The notes under the pieces were generated by a model that saw nothing but the letters and a program-made list of their open reading frames with translations, was not told where the DNA came from and searched no databases. A stretch of DNA of 64,000 nucleotides. Origin: Hydractinia symbiolongicarpus (lineage: Eukaryota > Cnidaria > Hydrozoa > Anthoathecata > Hydractiniidae). Made by a program: the position numbers and the translations under genes. The DNA lies in the NCBI RefSeq assembly GCF_029227915.1, contig NC_079886.1, forward strand, positions 4,464,001 to 4,528,000. The letters are read 5' to 3'. Positions 28,101 through 42,564 of this stretch are shown piece by piece; the first letter of the stretch is position 1; each line of letters opens with the position of its first letter.

Positions 28101-29355
28101 ATAAATGTGATAATTGAGACAATTGGAATACATGCAATAACATTCTTCTTAAATTGGCATGATTGACGGAACTCAGTGATTTCACTGGGCGCTGTGGTAC
28201 CGCGTCATTTAAAAATTTAGATATATAAGTCATTTTTTACTGTGGGTCCAATCCTAGCCGTTATCGCACGCCGAAGAAATAGAGACAGTTTCAAAAACTA
28301 CATTTTATTGACTTTCTAACGGTATCAGTCCGTTTCAGTTACAACGGTTGCGTCACATATTTGTGCCAACATGCATTTAGCGATATTTTTCTGATATTAC
28401 TAGGTTGCATCGCTTTTAACAGTGAAACGATTGACTGTGGGATTTAATTGAACTGATTTTGGACTGTGACCTTACAAATGTGATGAATAGACAATTGGAC
28501 TCCATGAAATAACACTCTTCTTAAATTGGCATGATTGCCGGTACTCAGCGATTACACTGGGCGCTGTAGTAGCGCTTCATTTAACTTTATAAATGTGATA
28601 ATTGAGACAATTGGACTCCACGAAATAACATTATTCTGAATTTGACATGATTGCTAGAACTCAGCGATTACACTGGGCGCTGTGGTAGCGCGTCATTTTA
28701 AAATTTAGAGAAATAAGTCCTTTCTTACTGCGGGACCAATCCTAGCTGTTAGCGCGCGCTGAAAAAATAGTGACAGTTTCAAGAACTACATTTCATTGAC
28801 ATTCTACCTGTATTAGTCCGTTTGAGTTTCAACGGTTGGGTCACGTAATCGTACAAACATGTATTTTGCAATATTTTTCTGATATTACTAGGTTGCATCG
28901 CTTATAACAGTGAAGCGATTTACTGTGGGATTTAATTGAACTGATTTTGAACTGTGACCTTATAAATGTGATAATTGAGACAATTGGACTCCAAGAAATA
29001 ACAATGTTCTGAATTTGACATGATTGCTAGAACTCAGCGATTACACTGGGCGCTGTGGTAGCGCTTCATTTAAAAATGCAAATAAATAAGTCATTTTTCA
29101 CTGTAGGACCAATCCTAGCCGTTACGGCACGCTGAAGAAATAGAGACAGTTTCAAAAACTACATTTCATTGACTTTCTAACGGTATCAGTCCGTTTTTGT
29201 TACAGCGGTTGCGTCACATATTCGTGCCAACATGTATTTAGCGATATTTTTCTGATATTACTAGGTTGCATCGCTTTTAACAGCGAAACGATTGACTGTG
29301 GGATATACTTGATCTGATTTTGGACTTTAACTTTATAAATGTGATAATTGAGACA
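25140..29355. repeat. Third copy of the post-transposon satellite segment, without transposon
   Basis: From about 25,231 the sequence follows about 13,841 onward at an offset of 11,390. After about 25,830 the offset becomes 10,902-10,903, continuing to about 29,355, matching about 18,455. Chimeric monomers are at 26809-27296 and 28416-28903, 1,607 bp apart as in the parent. The jump implies loss of about 487 bp. The left edge near 25,140 resembles the tail of the shortened monomer beside the transposon. Confidence 0.8.
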
Positions 29356-29954
29356 ATTGGACTCCACGAAATAACATTATTTTGAATTTGACATGATTGC
29401 TAGATTTCAGCGATTACACTGGGCGCTGTGGTAGCGCGTCATTTAAAAATTTAGATAAATAAGTCCTTTCTTACTGCGGGACCAATCCTAGATGTTAGCG
29501 CGCGCTGAAAAAATAGTGACAGTTTCAAGAACTACATTTCATTGACTTTCTACCTGTATTAGTCCGTTTGAGTTTCAACGGTTGGGTCACGTAATCGTAC
29601 AAACATGTATTTTGCAATATTTTTCTGATATTACTAGGTTTCATCGCTTCTAACAGTGAAGCGATTTACTGTGGGATTTAATTAAACTGACTTTGAAATG
29701 TGACCTTATAAATGTGATAAATGATACAATTGGACCCCAAGAAATAACAATGTTCTGAATTTGACATGATTGCTAGAACTCAGCGATTACACTGGGCGCT
29801 GTGGTAGCGCTTCATTTAAAAATGCAAATAAATAAGTCATTTTTCACTGTAGGACCAATCCTAGCCGTTATGGCACGCTGAAGAAATAGAGACAGTTTTA
29901 AAAACTACATTTCATTGACTTTCTAACGGTATCAGTCCGTTTCCGTTACAGCGG

Positions 29955-32900
29955 TTGCGTCACATATTCGTGCCAACATGTATTTAGCGATATTTTTCTG
30001 ATATTACTAGGTTGCATCGCTTTTAACAGCGAAACGATTGACTGTGGGATATACTTGAACTGATTTTGGACTTTAACTTTATAAATGTGATAATTGAGAC
30101 AATTGGAATACATGCAATAACATTCTTCTTAAATTGGCATGATTGACGGAACTCAGTGATTTCACTGGGCGCTGTGGTACTGCGTCATTTAAATATGTAG
30201 ATATATAAGTCATTTTTTACTGTGGGTCCAATCCTAGCCGTTATCGCACGCTGAAGAAATTGAGACAGTTTCAAAAACAACATTTCATTGAATTTCTATC
30301 GGTATCAGTCCGTTTCTGTTACAACGGTTGCGTCACATATTTGTACCAACATGTATTTAGCGATATTTTTCTGATATTACTACGTTGCATCCCTTTTAAC
30401 AGTGGAACGATTGACTGTGGGACTTACTTGAACTGATTTTGGACTTTAACTTTTTAAATGTGACAATTGAAACAATTGGACTCCATGCAATAACATTCTT
30501 CTTAAATTCGCATGATTGACGGAACTCAGCGATTACACTGAGCGCTGTGGTAGCACTTCATTTAAAAATGTAGATAAATAAATCATTTTTTACTGTGGTA
30601 CCAATCCTAGCCGCTATCGCACGCCGAAGAAGTTGAGACATTTTCAAAAACTAAATTTCATTGACTTTTCAACGGTGTCAGCCCATTTGAGTTACAACAG
30701 TTGGGTCACATTTTTGTACCAACATGTATTTAGCGATATTTTTTTGATATTACTAGGTTGCATCGTTTTTAACAGTGAAACGATTGACTGTGGGTCATAC
30801 TTGAACTGATTTTGGACTTTAACTTTATAAATGTGATAATTGAGACAATTGGACTCCACGAAATAACATTATTTTGAATTTGACATGATTGCTAGATTTC
30901 AGCGATTACACTGGGCGCTGTGGTAGCGCGTCATTTAAAAATTTAGATAAATAAGTCCTTTCTTACTGCGGGACCAATCCTAGATGTTAGCGCGCGCTGA
31001 AAAAATAGTGACAGTTTCAAGAACTACATTTCATTGACTTTCTACCTGTATTAGTCCGTTTGAGTTTCAACGGTTGGGTCACGTAATCGTACAAACATGT
31101 ATTTTGCAATATTTTTCTGATATTACTAGGTTGCATCGCTTCTAACAGTGAAGCGATTTACTGTGGGATTTAATTAAACTGACTTTGAACTGTGACCTTG
31201 TAAATGTGATAAATGATACAATTGGACCCCAAGAAATAACAATGTTCTGAATTTGACATGATTGCTAGAACTCAGCGATTACATTGGGTGCTGTGGTAGC
31301 GCTTCATTTAAAAATGCAAATAAATAAGTCATTTTTCACTGTAGGACCAATCCTAGCCGTTATGGCACGCTGAAGAAATAGAGACAGTTTCAAAAACTAC
31401 ATTTCATTGACTTTCTAACGGTATCAGTCCGTTTCCGTTACAGCGGTTGCGTCACATATTCGTGCCAACATGTATTTAGCGATATTTTTCTGATATTACT
31501 AGGTTGCATCGCTTTTAACTGCGAAACGATTGACTGTGGGACATACTTGAACTGCTTTTGGACTTTAACTTTATAAATGTGATAATTGAGACAATTGGAA
31601 TACATGCAATAACATTCTTCTTAAATTGGCATGATTGACGGAACTCAGTGATTTCACTGGGCGCTGTGGTACTGCGTCATTTAAATATGTAGATATATAA
31701 GTCATTTTTTACTGTGGGTCCAATCCTAGCCGTTATCGCACGCTGAAGAAATTGAGACAGTTTCAAAAACAACATTTCATTGACTTTCTATCGGTATCAG
31801 TCCGTTTCTGTTACAACGGTTGCGTCACATATTTGTACCAACAGGTATTTAGCGATATTCTTCTGATATTACTACGTTGCATCCCTTTTAACAGTGGAAC
31901 GATTGACTGTGGGACTTACTTGAACTGATTTTGGACTTTAACTTTTTAAATGTGACAATTGAAACAATTGGACTCCATGCAATAACATTCTTCTTAAATT
32001 CGCATGATTGACGGAACTCAGCGATTACACTGAGCGCTGTGGTAGCACTTCATTTAAAAATGTAGATAAATAAGTCATTTTTTACTGTGGTACCAATCCT
32101 AGCCGCTATCGCACGCCGAAGAAGTTGAGACATTTTCAAAAACTACATTTCATTGACTTTTTAACGGTGTCAGCCCATTTGAGTTACAACAGTTGCGTCA
32201 CATATTCGTGCCAACATGTATTTAGCGATATTTTTCTGATATTACTAGGTTGCATCGCTTTTAACAGCGAAAAGATTGACTGTGGGATATACTTGAACTG
32301 ATTTTGGACTTTAACTTTATAAATGTGATAATTGAGACAATTGGAATACATGCAATAACATTCTTCTTAAATTGGCATGATTGACGGAACTCAGTGATTT
32401 CACTGGGCGCTGTGGTACTGCGTCATTTAAATATGTAGATATATAAGTCATTTTTTACTGTGGGTCCAATCCTAGCCGTTATCGCACGCTGAAGAAATTG
32501 AGACAGTTTCAAAAACAACATTTCATTGACTTTCTATCGGTATCAGTCCGTTTCTGTTACAACGGTTGCGTCACATATTTGTACCAACATGTATTTAGCG
32601 ATATTTTTCTGATATTACTACGTTGCATCCCTTTTAACAGTGGAACGATTGACTGTGGGACTTACTTGAACTGATTTTGGACTTTAACTTTTTAAATGTG
32701 ACAATTGAAACAATTGGACTCCATGCAATAACATTCTTCTTAAATTCGCATGATTGACGGAACTCAGCGATTACACTGAGCGCTGTGGTAGCACTTCATT
32801 TAAAAATGTAGATAAATAAATCATTTTTTACTGTGGTACCAATCCTAGCCGCTATCGCACGCCGAAGAAGTTGAGACATTTTCAAAAACTAAATTTCATT

Positions 32901-34430
32901 GACTTTTCAACGGTGTCAGCCCATTTGAGTTACAACAGTTGGGTCACATTTTTGTACCAACATGTATTTAGCGATATTTTTTTGATATTACTAGGTTGCA
33001 TCGTTTTTAACAGTGAAACGATTGACTGTGGGTCATACTTGAACTGATTTTGGACTTTAACTTTATAAATGTGATAATTGAGACAATTGGACTCCACGAA
33101 ATAACATTATTTTGAATTTGACATGATTGCTAGATTTCAGCGATTACACTGGGCGCTGTGGTAGCGCGTCATTTAAAAATTTAGATAAATAAGTCCTTTC
33201 TTACTGCGGGACCAATCCTAGATGTTAGCGCGCGCTGAAAAAATAGTGACAGTTTCAAGAACTACATTTCATTGACTTTCTACCTGTATTAGTCCGTTTG
33301 AGTTTCAACGGTTGGGTCACGTAATCGTACAAACATGTATTTTGCAATATTTTTCTGATATTACTAGGTTGCATCGCTTCTAACAGTGAAGCGATTTACT
33401 GTGGGATTTAATTAAACTGACTTTGAACTGTGACCTTATAAATGTGATAAATGATACAATTGGACCCCAAGAAATAACAATGTTCTGAATTTGACATGAT
33501 TGCTAGAACTCAGCGATTACATTGGGTGCTGTGGTAGCGCTTCATTTAAAAATGCAAATAAATAAGTCATTTTTCACTGTAGGACCAATCCTAGCCGTTA
33601 TGGCACGCTGAAGAAATAGAGACAGTTTCAAAAACTACATTTCATTGACTTTCTAACGGTATCAGTCCGTTTCCGTTACAGCGGTTGCGTCACATATTCG
33701 TGCCAACATGTATTTAGCGATATTTTTCTGATATTACTAGGTTGCATCGCTTTTAACTGCGAAACGATTGACTGTGGGACATACTTGAACTGCTTTTGGA
33801 CTTTAACTTTATAAATGTGATAATTGAGACAATTGGAATACATGCAATAACATTCTTCTTAAATTGGCATGATTGACGGAACTCAGTGATTTCACTGGGC
33901 GCTGTGGTACTGCGTCATTTAAATATGTAGATATATAAGTCATTTTTTACTGTGGGTCCAATCCTAGCCGTTATCGCACGCTGAAGAAATTGAGACAGTT
34001 TCAAAAACAACATTTCATTGACTTTCTATCGGTATCAGTCCGTTTCTGTTACAACGGTTGCGTCACATATTTGTACCAACAGGTATTTAGCGATATTCTT
34101 CTGATATTACTACGTTGCATCCCTTTTAACAGTGGAACGATTGACTGTGGGACTTACTTGAACTGATTTTGGACTTTAACTTTTTAAATGTGACAATTGA
34201 AACAATTGGACTCCATGCAATAACATTCTTCTTAAATTCGCATGATTGACGGAACTCAGCGATTACACTGAGCGCTGTGGTAGCACTTCATTTAAAAATG
34301 TAGATAAATAAGTCATTTTTTACTGTGGTACCAATCCTAGCCGCTATCGCACGCCGAAGAAGTTGAGACATTTTCAAAAACTACATTTCATTGACTTTTT
34401 AATGGTGTCAGCCCATTTGAGTTACAACAG
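29955..34430. repeat. HOR tandem pair with 2,238-bp unit (six monomers)
   Basis: 29955-32192 and 32193-34430 are near-identical direct repeats, each six 373-bp monomers. Shared private variants include CATCGCTTCTAACAG (31134 and 33372), CATTGGGTGC near 31285 and 33523, and a monomer with AACAGGTATTTAGCG. Confidence 0.92.
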
Positions 34431-37400
34431 TTGGGTCACATTTTTGTACAACATGTATTTAGCGATATTTTTTTGATATTACTAGGTTGCATCGTTTTTA
34501 ACAGTGAAACGATTGACTGTGGGACATACTTGAACTGATTTTGGACTTTAACTTTATAAATGTGATAATTGAGACAATTGGACTCCACGAAATAACATTA
34601 TTCTGAATTTGACATGATTGCTAGATTTCAGCGATTACACTGGGCGCTGTGGTAGCGCGTCATTTAAAAATTTAGATAAATAAGTCCTTTCTTACTGCGG
34701 GACCAATCCTAGCTGTTAGCGCGCGCTGAAAAAATAGTGACAGTTTCAAGAACTACATTTCATTGACTTTCTACCTGTATTAGTGCGTTTGAGTTTCAAC
34801 GGTTGGGTCACGTAATCGTACAAACATGTATTTTGCAATATTTTTCTGATATTACTAGGTTGCATCGCTTATAACAGTGAAGCGATTTACTGTGGGATTT
34901 AATTAAACTGATTTTGAACTGTGACCTTATAAATGTGATAAATGATACAATTGGACCCCAAGAAATAACATTCTTTTTAAATGGACATGGTTGCCGGAAC
35001 TCAGCATTCACACTGGGAACTGTGGTAGCGTTTCATTTAAAAACTTAGATAAATAAGTCATTTTTTACTGTAGGACCAATCCTAGCCGTTAGCGGGAGGT
35101 AAAGAAATAGAGACAGTTTTAAAAACTACATTTCATTGATTTTCAAACGGTACCAGTCCGCTTCAGTTACAACGGTTGCGTCACATATTGGTACCAACAT
35201 GTATTTAGCGATAGTGTTCTCATACTACTAAGTTGCATCGCTTTTAACAGTGAAACGATTGATTGTGGGACTTAATTGAACTGATTTTGGAATATGAGCA
35301 TATAAATGTGATAAATGACACAAGTAGACTCCAAGAAATAACATTCTTTTTAATTTGTCATGATTGCCCGAACTCAGCCATAGCCCTGGGCGCTGTGGTA
35401 GCGTTTCAGTTAAAAATTTAGATAAATAAGTCATTTTTTACTGTGGGAGCAATCGCAGCCGTTAGCGGGCGGTGAAGAAATGGAGACAGTTTCAAAAACT
35501 ACATATCATTGAATTTCTAACGGCATCAGTCCGTCTCAGTTACAACGGTTGCGTCACATATTCGTACCAACTTGTATTTAGCGATAATTTTCTGATATTA
35601 CTAGGTTGCATCGCTTTTAACAGTGAAACAATTCACTGTTGGACTTAATTCAACTGATTTTGTACTGTGACCTGACAAATGTGAGGAATGAGACAATTGG
35701 ACTGCATGAAATAACATTCTTCTTAAATTGGCATGATTGCCGGTACTCAGCGATTACACTGGGCGCTGTGGTAGCGCTTCATTTAAAAATGCAGATAAAT
35801 AAGTCATTTTTTACTGTAGGACCAATCCTAGCCGTTATCGCACGCTGAAGAAATTGAGACAGTTTCAAAAACTACATTTCATTGACTTTCTAACGGTATC
35901 AGTCCGTTTCTGTTACAACGGTTGCGTCACATATTTGTACCAACATGTATTTAGCGATATTTTTCTGACATTACTACGTTGCATCCCTTTTGACAGTGAA
36001 ACGATTGACTGTGGGACTTACTTGAACTGATTTTGGACTTTAACTTTTTAAATGTGATAATTGACACAATTGGACTCCATGCAATAACATTCTTCATAAA
36101 TTGGCATGATTGACGGAACTCAGCGATTACACTGGGCGCTGTGGTAGCGCGTCATTTAAAAATGTAGATATATATAAGTCATTTTTTACTGTGGGACCAA
36201 TCCTAGCCGTTATGGCGCTCTGAAAAAATAGTGACAGTTTCAAGAACTACATTTCATGGACTTTCTACCTGTATTAGTCCGTTTGAGTTTTAACGGTTGG
36301 GTCACATATTTGTACCAACATGTATTTAGCGATATTTTTCTGATATTACTACGTTGCATCCCTTTTAACAGTGAAACGATTGACTGTGGGACTTACTTTA
36401 ACTGATTTTGAACTGTGACCTTATAAATGTGATAAAAAATACAATTGGACCCCAAGAAATAACATTCTTTTTAAATGGACATGGTTGCCGGAACTCAGCA
36501 TTTACACTGGGAACTGTGGTAGCGTTTCATTTAAAAACTTAGATAAATAAGTCATTTTTTACTGTAGGACCAATTCTAGCCGTTAGCGGGAGGTAAAGAA
36601 ATAGAGACAGTTTTAAGAACTACATTTCATTGATTTTCAAACGGTACCAGTCCGCTTCAGTTACAACGGTTGCGTCACATATTGGTACCAACATGTATTT
36701 AGCGATATTGTTCTCATACTACTAAGTTGCATCGCTTTTAACAGTGAAACGATTGATTGTGGGACTTAATTGAACTGATTTTGGAATATGAGCATATAAA
36801 TGTGATAAATGACACAAGTAGACTCCAAGAAATAACATTCTTTTTAATTTGTCATGATTGCCCGAACTCAGCCATTGCACTGGGCGCTGTGGTAGCGTTT
36901 CAGTTAAAAATTTAGATAAATAAGTCATTTTTTACTGTGGGAGCAATCGTAGCCGTTAGCGGGCGGTGAAGAAATGGAGACAGTTTCAAAAACTACATAT
37001 CATTGAATTTCTAACGGCATCAGTCCGTTTCAGTTACAACGGTTGCGTCACATATTCGTACCAACTTGTATTTAGCTATAATTTTCTGATATTACTAGGT
37101 TGCATCGCTTTTAACAGTGAAACAATTCACTGTGGGATTTAATTAAACTGATTTTGAACTGTGACCTTATAAATGTGATAAATGATACAATTGGACCCCA
37201 AGAAATAACATTCTTTTTAAATGGACATGGTTGCCGGAACTCAGCATTTACACTGGGAACTGTGGTAGCGTTTCATTTAAAAACTTAAATAAATAAGTCA
37301 TTTTTTACTGTAGGACCAATCCTAGCCGTTAGCGGGAGGTAAAGAAATAGAGACAGTTTTAAAAACTACATTTCATTGATTTTCAAACAGTACCAGTCCG

Positions 37401-38260
37401 CTTCAGTTACAACGGTTGCGTCACATATTGGTACCAACATGTATTTAGCGATAGTGTTCTCATACTACTAAGTTGCATCGCTTTTAACAGTGAAACGATT
37501 GATTGTGGGACTTAATTGAACTGATTTTGGAATATGAGCATATAAATGTGATAAATGACACAAGTAGACTCCAAGAAATAACATTCTTTTTAATTTGTCA
37601 TGATTGCCCGAACTCAGGCATTGCACTGGGCGCTGTGGTAGCGTTTCAGTTAAAAATTTAGATAAATAAGTCATTTTTTACTGTGGGAGCAATCGTAGCC
37701 GTTAGCGTGCGGTGAAGAAATGGAGACAGTTTCAAAAACTACATATCATTGAATTTCTAACGGCATCAGTCCGTTTCAGTTACAACGGTTGCGTCACATA
37801 TTCGTACCAACTTGTATTTAGCGATAATTTTCTGATATTACTAGGTTGCATCGCTTTTAACAGTGAAACATTTCACTGTGGGACTTAATTCAACTGATTT
37901 TGGAGTTTGACCTTATAATTGTGATAAATGAGACAATTGGATTCCAAGAAATAAAATTCTTCTTAATTTGGCATGATTGCTGAAACTCAGCGATAACACT
38001 GGGCGCTCCGTTAGCGATTTAATTACAAATTTAGATAAATGAGTCATTTTTTACTGTGGGACCAATCCTAGCCGCTATCACTCGCCGAAGAAGTTGAGAC
38101 ATTTTCAAAAACTAAATTTCATTGACTTTCTAACGGTATCAGTCTGTTTCAGTTACAACACTTGGGTCACATTTTCGTACCAACATGGATTTAGCGATAT
38201 TTTTTTGATATTACTAGGTTGCATCGCTTTTAACAGTGAAACGATTGACTGTTGGACTTA
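34431..38260. repeat. Dimeric HOR region, 746-bp unit
   Basis: Two monomer types alternate. One has GTTAGCGGGAGGTAAAGAAA. The other has GATTGATTGTGGGAC with GGAATATGAGCATATAAATG and GTTAGCGGGCGG. The pair occurs near 34905-35650, 36400-37145 and 37146-37890. Equivalent landmarks lie at 36722 and 37468, 746 bp apart, and the first pair starts about 1,494 bp earlier. No coding potential beyond repeat-derived frames. Confidence 0.85.
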
Positions 38261-40095
38261 ATTGAACTGATTTTGTACTGTGACCTGACAAATGTGATGA
38301 ATGAGACAATTGGACTCCATGAATAAACATTCTTCTTAAATTGGCATGATTGCTGGTACTCAGCGATTACACTGGGCGCTGTGGTAGCACTTCATTTAAA
38401 AATGCAGATAAATAAGTCATTTTTTACTGTAGGACCAATCTTAGCCGTTATCGCACGCTGAAGAAATAGAGACAGTTTCAAAAACTACATTTCATTGACT
38501 TTCTAACGGTATCAGTCCGTTTCTGTTACAACGGTTGCGTCACATATTCGTACCAACATGTGTTTAGCGATATTTTTCTGATATTACTAGGTTGTATCGC
38601 TTTAACAGTGAAGCGATTGGCTGTGGGACTTAATTGAACTGATTTTGGACTTTAACTTTATAAGTGTGATAATTGAGACAATTGGACTCCAAGAAATAAC
38701 AATGTTCTCAATTTGACATGATTGCTAGAACTCAGCCATTACACTGGGCGCTGTGGTAGCGCTTCATTTAAAAATGCAGATAAATAAGTCATTTTTTACT
38801 GTAGGACCAATCCTAACCGTTATGGCACGCTGAAGAAATAGAGACAGTTTCAAAAACTACATTTCATTGACTTTCTAACGGTATCAGTCCGTTTCTGTTA
38901 CAACGGTTGCGTCACATATTTGTACCAACAAGTATTTAGCGATATTTTTCTGATATTACTACGTTGCATCCCTTTTAACAGTGAAACGATTGACTGTGGG
39001 ACTTACTTGAACTGATTTTGGACTTTAACTTTTTAAATGTGACAAATGAAACAATTGGACTCCATGCAATAACATTCTTCTTAAATTCGCATGATTGACG
39101 GAACTCAGCGATTACACTGGGCGCTGTGGTAGCGCTTCATTTAAAAATGTAGATATATATAAGTCATTCTTTACTGTGGGACCAATCCTAGCCGCTATCG
39201 CACGCCGAAGAAGTTGAGACATTTTCAAAAACTACATTTCATTGACTTTCTAACGGTGTCAGCCCATTTGAGTTACAACAGTTGGGTCACATTTTTGTAC
39301 CAACATGTATTTAGCGATATTTTTCTGGTATTACTAGGTTGCATCGCTTTTAACAGTGAAATGATTGACTGTGGGACTTAATTGAAGTGATTTTGGACTG
39401 TTACCTTACAAATGTGATGAATGAGATAATTGGACTCCATGAAATAACACTCTTCTTAAATTGGCATGATTGCCGGTACTCAGCGATTACACTGGGCGCT
39501 GTGGTAGCGCTTCATTTAAAAATGCAGATAAATAATTCATTTTTTACTGTAGGACCAATCCTAGCCGTTATCGCACGCTGAAGAAATAGAGACAGTTTCA
39601 AAAACTACATTTCATTGACTTTCTAACGGTATCAGTTCGTTTGAGTTACAACGGTTGCGTCCCATATTCGTGCCAACATGTATTTAGCGATATTTTTCTG
39701 ATATTACTAGGTTGCATCGCTTTTAACAGTGAAACGATTGACTGTGGGACATACTTGAACTGATTTTGGACTTTAACTTTATAAATGTGATAATTGAGAC
39801 AATTGGAAAACATGCAATAACATTCTTCTTAAATTGGCATGATTGACGGAACTCAGTGATTTCACTGGGCGCTGTGGTACCGCGTCATATAAAAATGTAG
39901 ATATATAAGTCATTTTTTACTGTGGGTCCAATCCTAGCCGTTATCGCACGCTGAAGAAATTGAGACAGTTTAAAAAACTACATTTCATTGACTTTCTAAC
40001 GGTATCAGTCCGTTTCTGTTACAACGGTTGCGTCACATATTTGTACCAACATGTATTTAGCGATATTTTTCTGACATTACTACGTTGCATCCCTT
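38261..40095. repeat. Mixed satellite monomers
   Basis: 373-bp monomers of several variant types, some matching those in block A and in 40-43 kb. No gene or other element seen. Confidence 0.85.
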
Positions 40096-42564
40096 TTAAC
40101 AGTGAAACGATTGACTGTGGGACTTACTTGAACTGATTTTGAACTTTAACTTTTTAAATGTGATAATTGAAACAATTGGACTCCATGCAATAACATTCTT
40201 CTTAAATGGGCATGATTGACGGAACTCAGCGATTACACTGGGAGCTGTGGTAGCGCTTCATTTAACTTTATAAATGTGATAATTGAGAAAATTGGACTCC
40301 ACGAAATAACATTATTCTGAATTTGACGTGATTGCTAGAACTCAGCGATTACACTAGGCGCTGTGGTAGCGCGTCATTTTAAAATTTAGATAAATAAGTC
40401 CTTTCTTACTGCGGGACCAATCCTAGCTGTTAGCGCGCGCTGAAAAAATAGTGACAGTTTCAAGAACTACATTTCATTGACTTTCTCCCTGTATTAGTCC
40501 GTTTGAGTTTCAACGGTTGGGTCACGTAATCGTACAAACATGTATTTTGCAATATTTTTCTGATATTACTAGGTTGCATCGCTTATAACAGTGAAGCGAT
40601 TTACTGTGGGATTTAATTGAACTGATTTTGAACTGTGACCTTATAAATGTGATAAATGATACAATTGGACCCCAAGAAATAACATTCTTATTAAATTGAC
40701 ATGGTTGCCGGAACTCAGCATTTACACTGGGAACTGTGGTAGCGTTTCATTTAAAAACTTATATAAATAAGTCATTTTTTACTGTAGGACAAATCCTAGC
40801 CGTTAGCGGGAGGTGAAGAAATAGAGACATTTTCAAAAACTAAATTTCATTGACTTTCTAACGGTATAAGTCCGTCTCAGTTACAACGCTTGGGTCACAT
40901 TTTCGTACCAACATGTATTTAGCGATATTTTCCTGATATTACTAGGTTGCATCGCTTTTAACAGTGAAACGATTGACTGTGGGACTTCATTGAACTGATT
41001 TTGTACTGTGACCTGACAAATATGAGGAATGAGACAATTGGACTGCATGAAATAACATTCTTCTTAAATTGGCATGATTGCCGGTACTCAGCGATTACAC
41101 TGGGCGCTGTGGTAGCGCTTCATTTAAAATAGCAGATAAATAAGTCATTTTTTACTGTAGGACCAATCCTAGCCGTTATCGCACGCTGAAGAAATTGAGA
41201 CAGTTTCAAAAACTACATTTCATTGACTTTCTAACGGTATCAGTCCGTTTCTGTTACAACGGTTGCGTCACATATTTGTACCAACATGTATTTAGCGATA
41301 TTTTTCTGACATTACTACGTTGCATCCCTTTTAACAGTGAAACGATTGACTGTGGGACTTACTTGAACTGATTTTGAACTTCAACTTTTTAAATGTGATA
41401 ATTGAAACAATTGGACTCCATGCAATAACATTCTTCTTAAATTGGCATGATTGACGGAACTCAGCGATTACACTGGGAGCTGTGGTAGCCCTTCATTTAA
41501 CTTTATAAATGTGATAATTGAGAAAATTGGACTCCACGAAATAACATTATTCTGAATTTGACGTGATTGCTAGAACTCAGCGATTACACTGGGCGCTGTG
41601 GTAGCGCGTCATTTTAAAATTTAGATAAATAAGTCCTTTCTTACTGCGGGACCAATCCTAGCTGTTAGCGCGCGCTGAAAAAATAGTGACAGTTTCAAGA
41701 ACTACATTTCATTGACTTTCTCCCTGTATTAGTCCGTTTGAGTTTCAACGGTTGGGTCACGTAATCGTACCAACATGTATTTTGCAATATTTTTCTGATA
41801 TTACTAGGTTGCATCGCTTATAACAGTGAAGCGATTTACTGTGGGATTTAATTGAACTGATTTTGAACTGTGACCTTATAAATGTGATAAATGATACAAT
41901 TGGACCCCAAGAAATAACATTCTTATTAAATTGACATGGTTGTCGGAACTCAGCATTTACACTGGGAACTGTGGTAGCGTTTCATTTAAAAACTTATATA
42001 AATAAGTCATTTTTTACTGTAGGACAAATCCTAGCCGTTAGCGGGAGGTGAAGAAATAGAGACATTTTCAAAAACTAAATTTCATTGACTTTCTAACGGT
42101 ATAAGTCCGTCTCAGTTACAACGCTTGGGTCACATTTTGTACCAACATGTATTTAGCGATATTTTCCTGATATTACTAGGTTGCATCGCTTTTAACAGTG
42201 AAACGATTGACTGTGGGACTTAATTGAACTAATTTTGTACTGTGACCTGACAAATATGAGGAATGAGACAATTGGACTGCATGAAATAACATTCTTCTTA
42301 AATTGGCATGATTGCCGGTACTCAGCGATTACACTGGGCGCTGTGGTAGCGCTTCATTTAAAAATGCAGATAAATAAGTCATTTTTTAGTGTAGGACCAA
42401 TCCTAGCCGTTATGGCACGCTGAAGAAATAGAGACAGTTTCAAAAACTACATTTCATTGACTTTCTAACGGTATCAGTCCGTTTCAGTTACAACGGTTGC
42501 GTCACATATTCATGCCAACATGTATTTAGCGATATTTTTCTAATATTACTAGGTTGCATCGCTT
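40096..42564. repeat. HOR pair of ~1,235 bp anchored on 489-bp chimeric monomers
   Basis: Units 40096-41330 and 41331-42564. Each starts with a 489-bp chimera (40096-40584 and 41331-41819) with the CATTTAACTTTATAAATG junction near 40261 and 41496, then two ordinary monomers. Shared variants include TTTCTCCCTGTATTAG and ATAAGTCCGTCTCAG. Confidence 0.88.
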
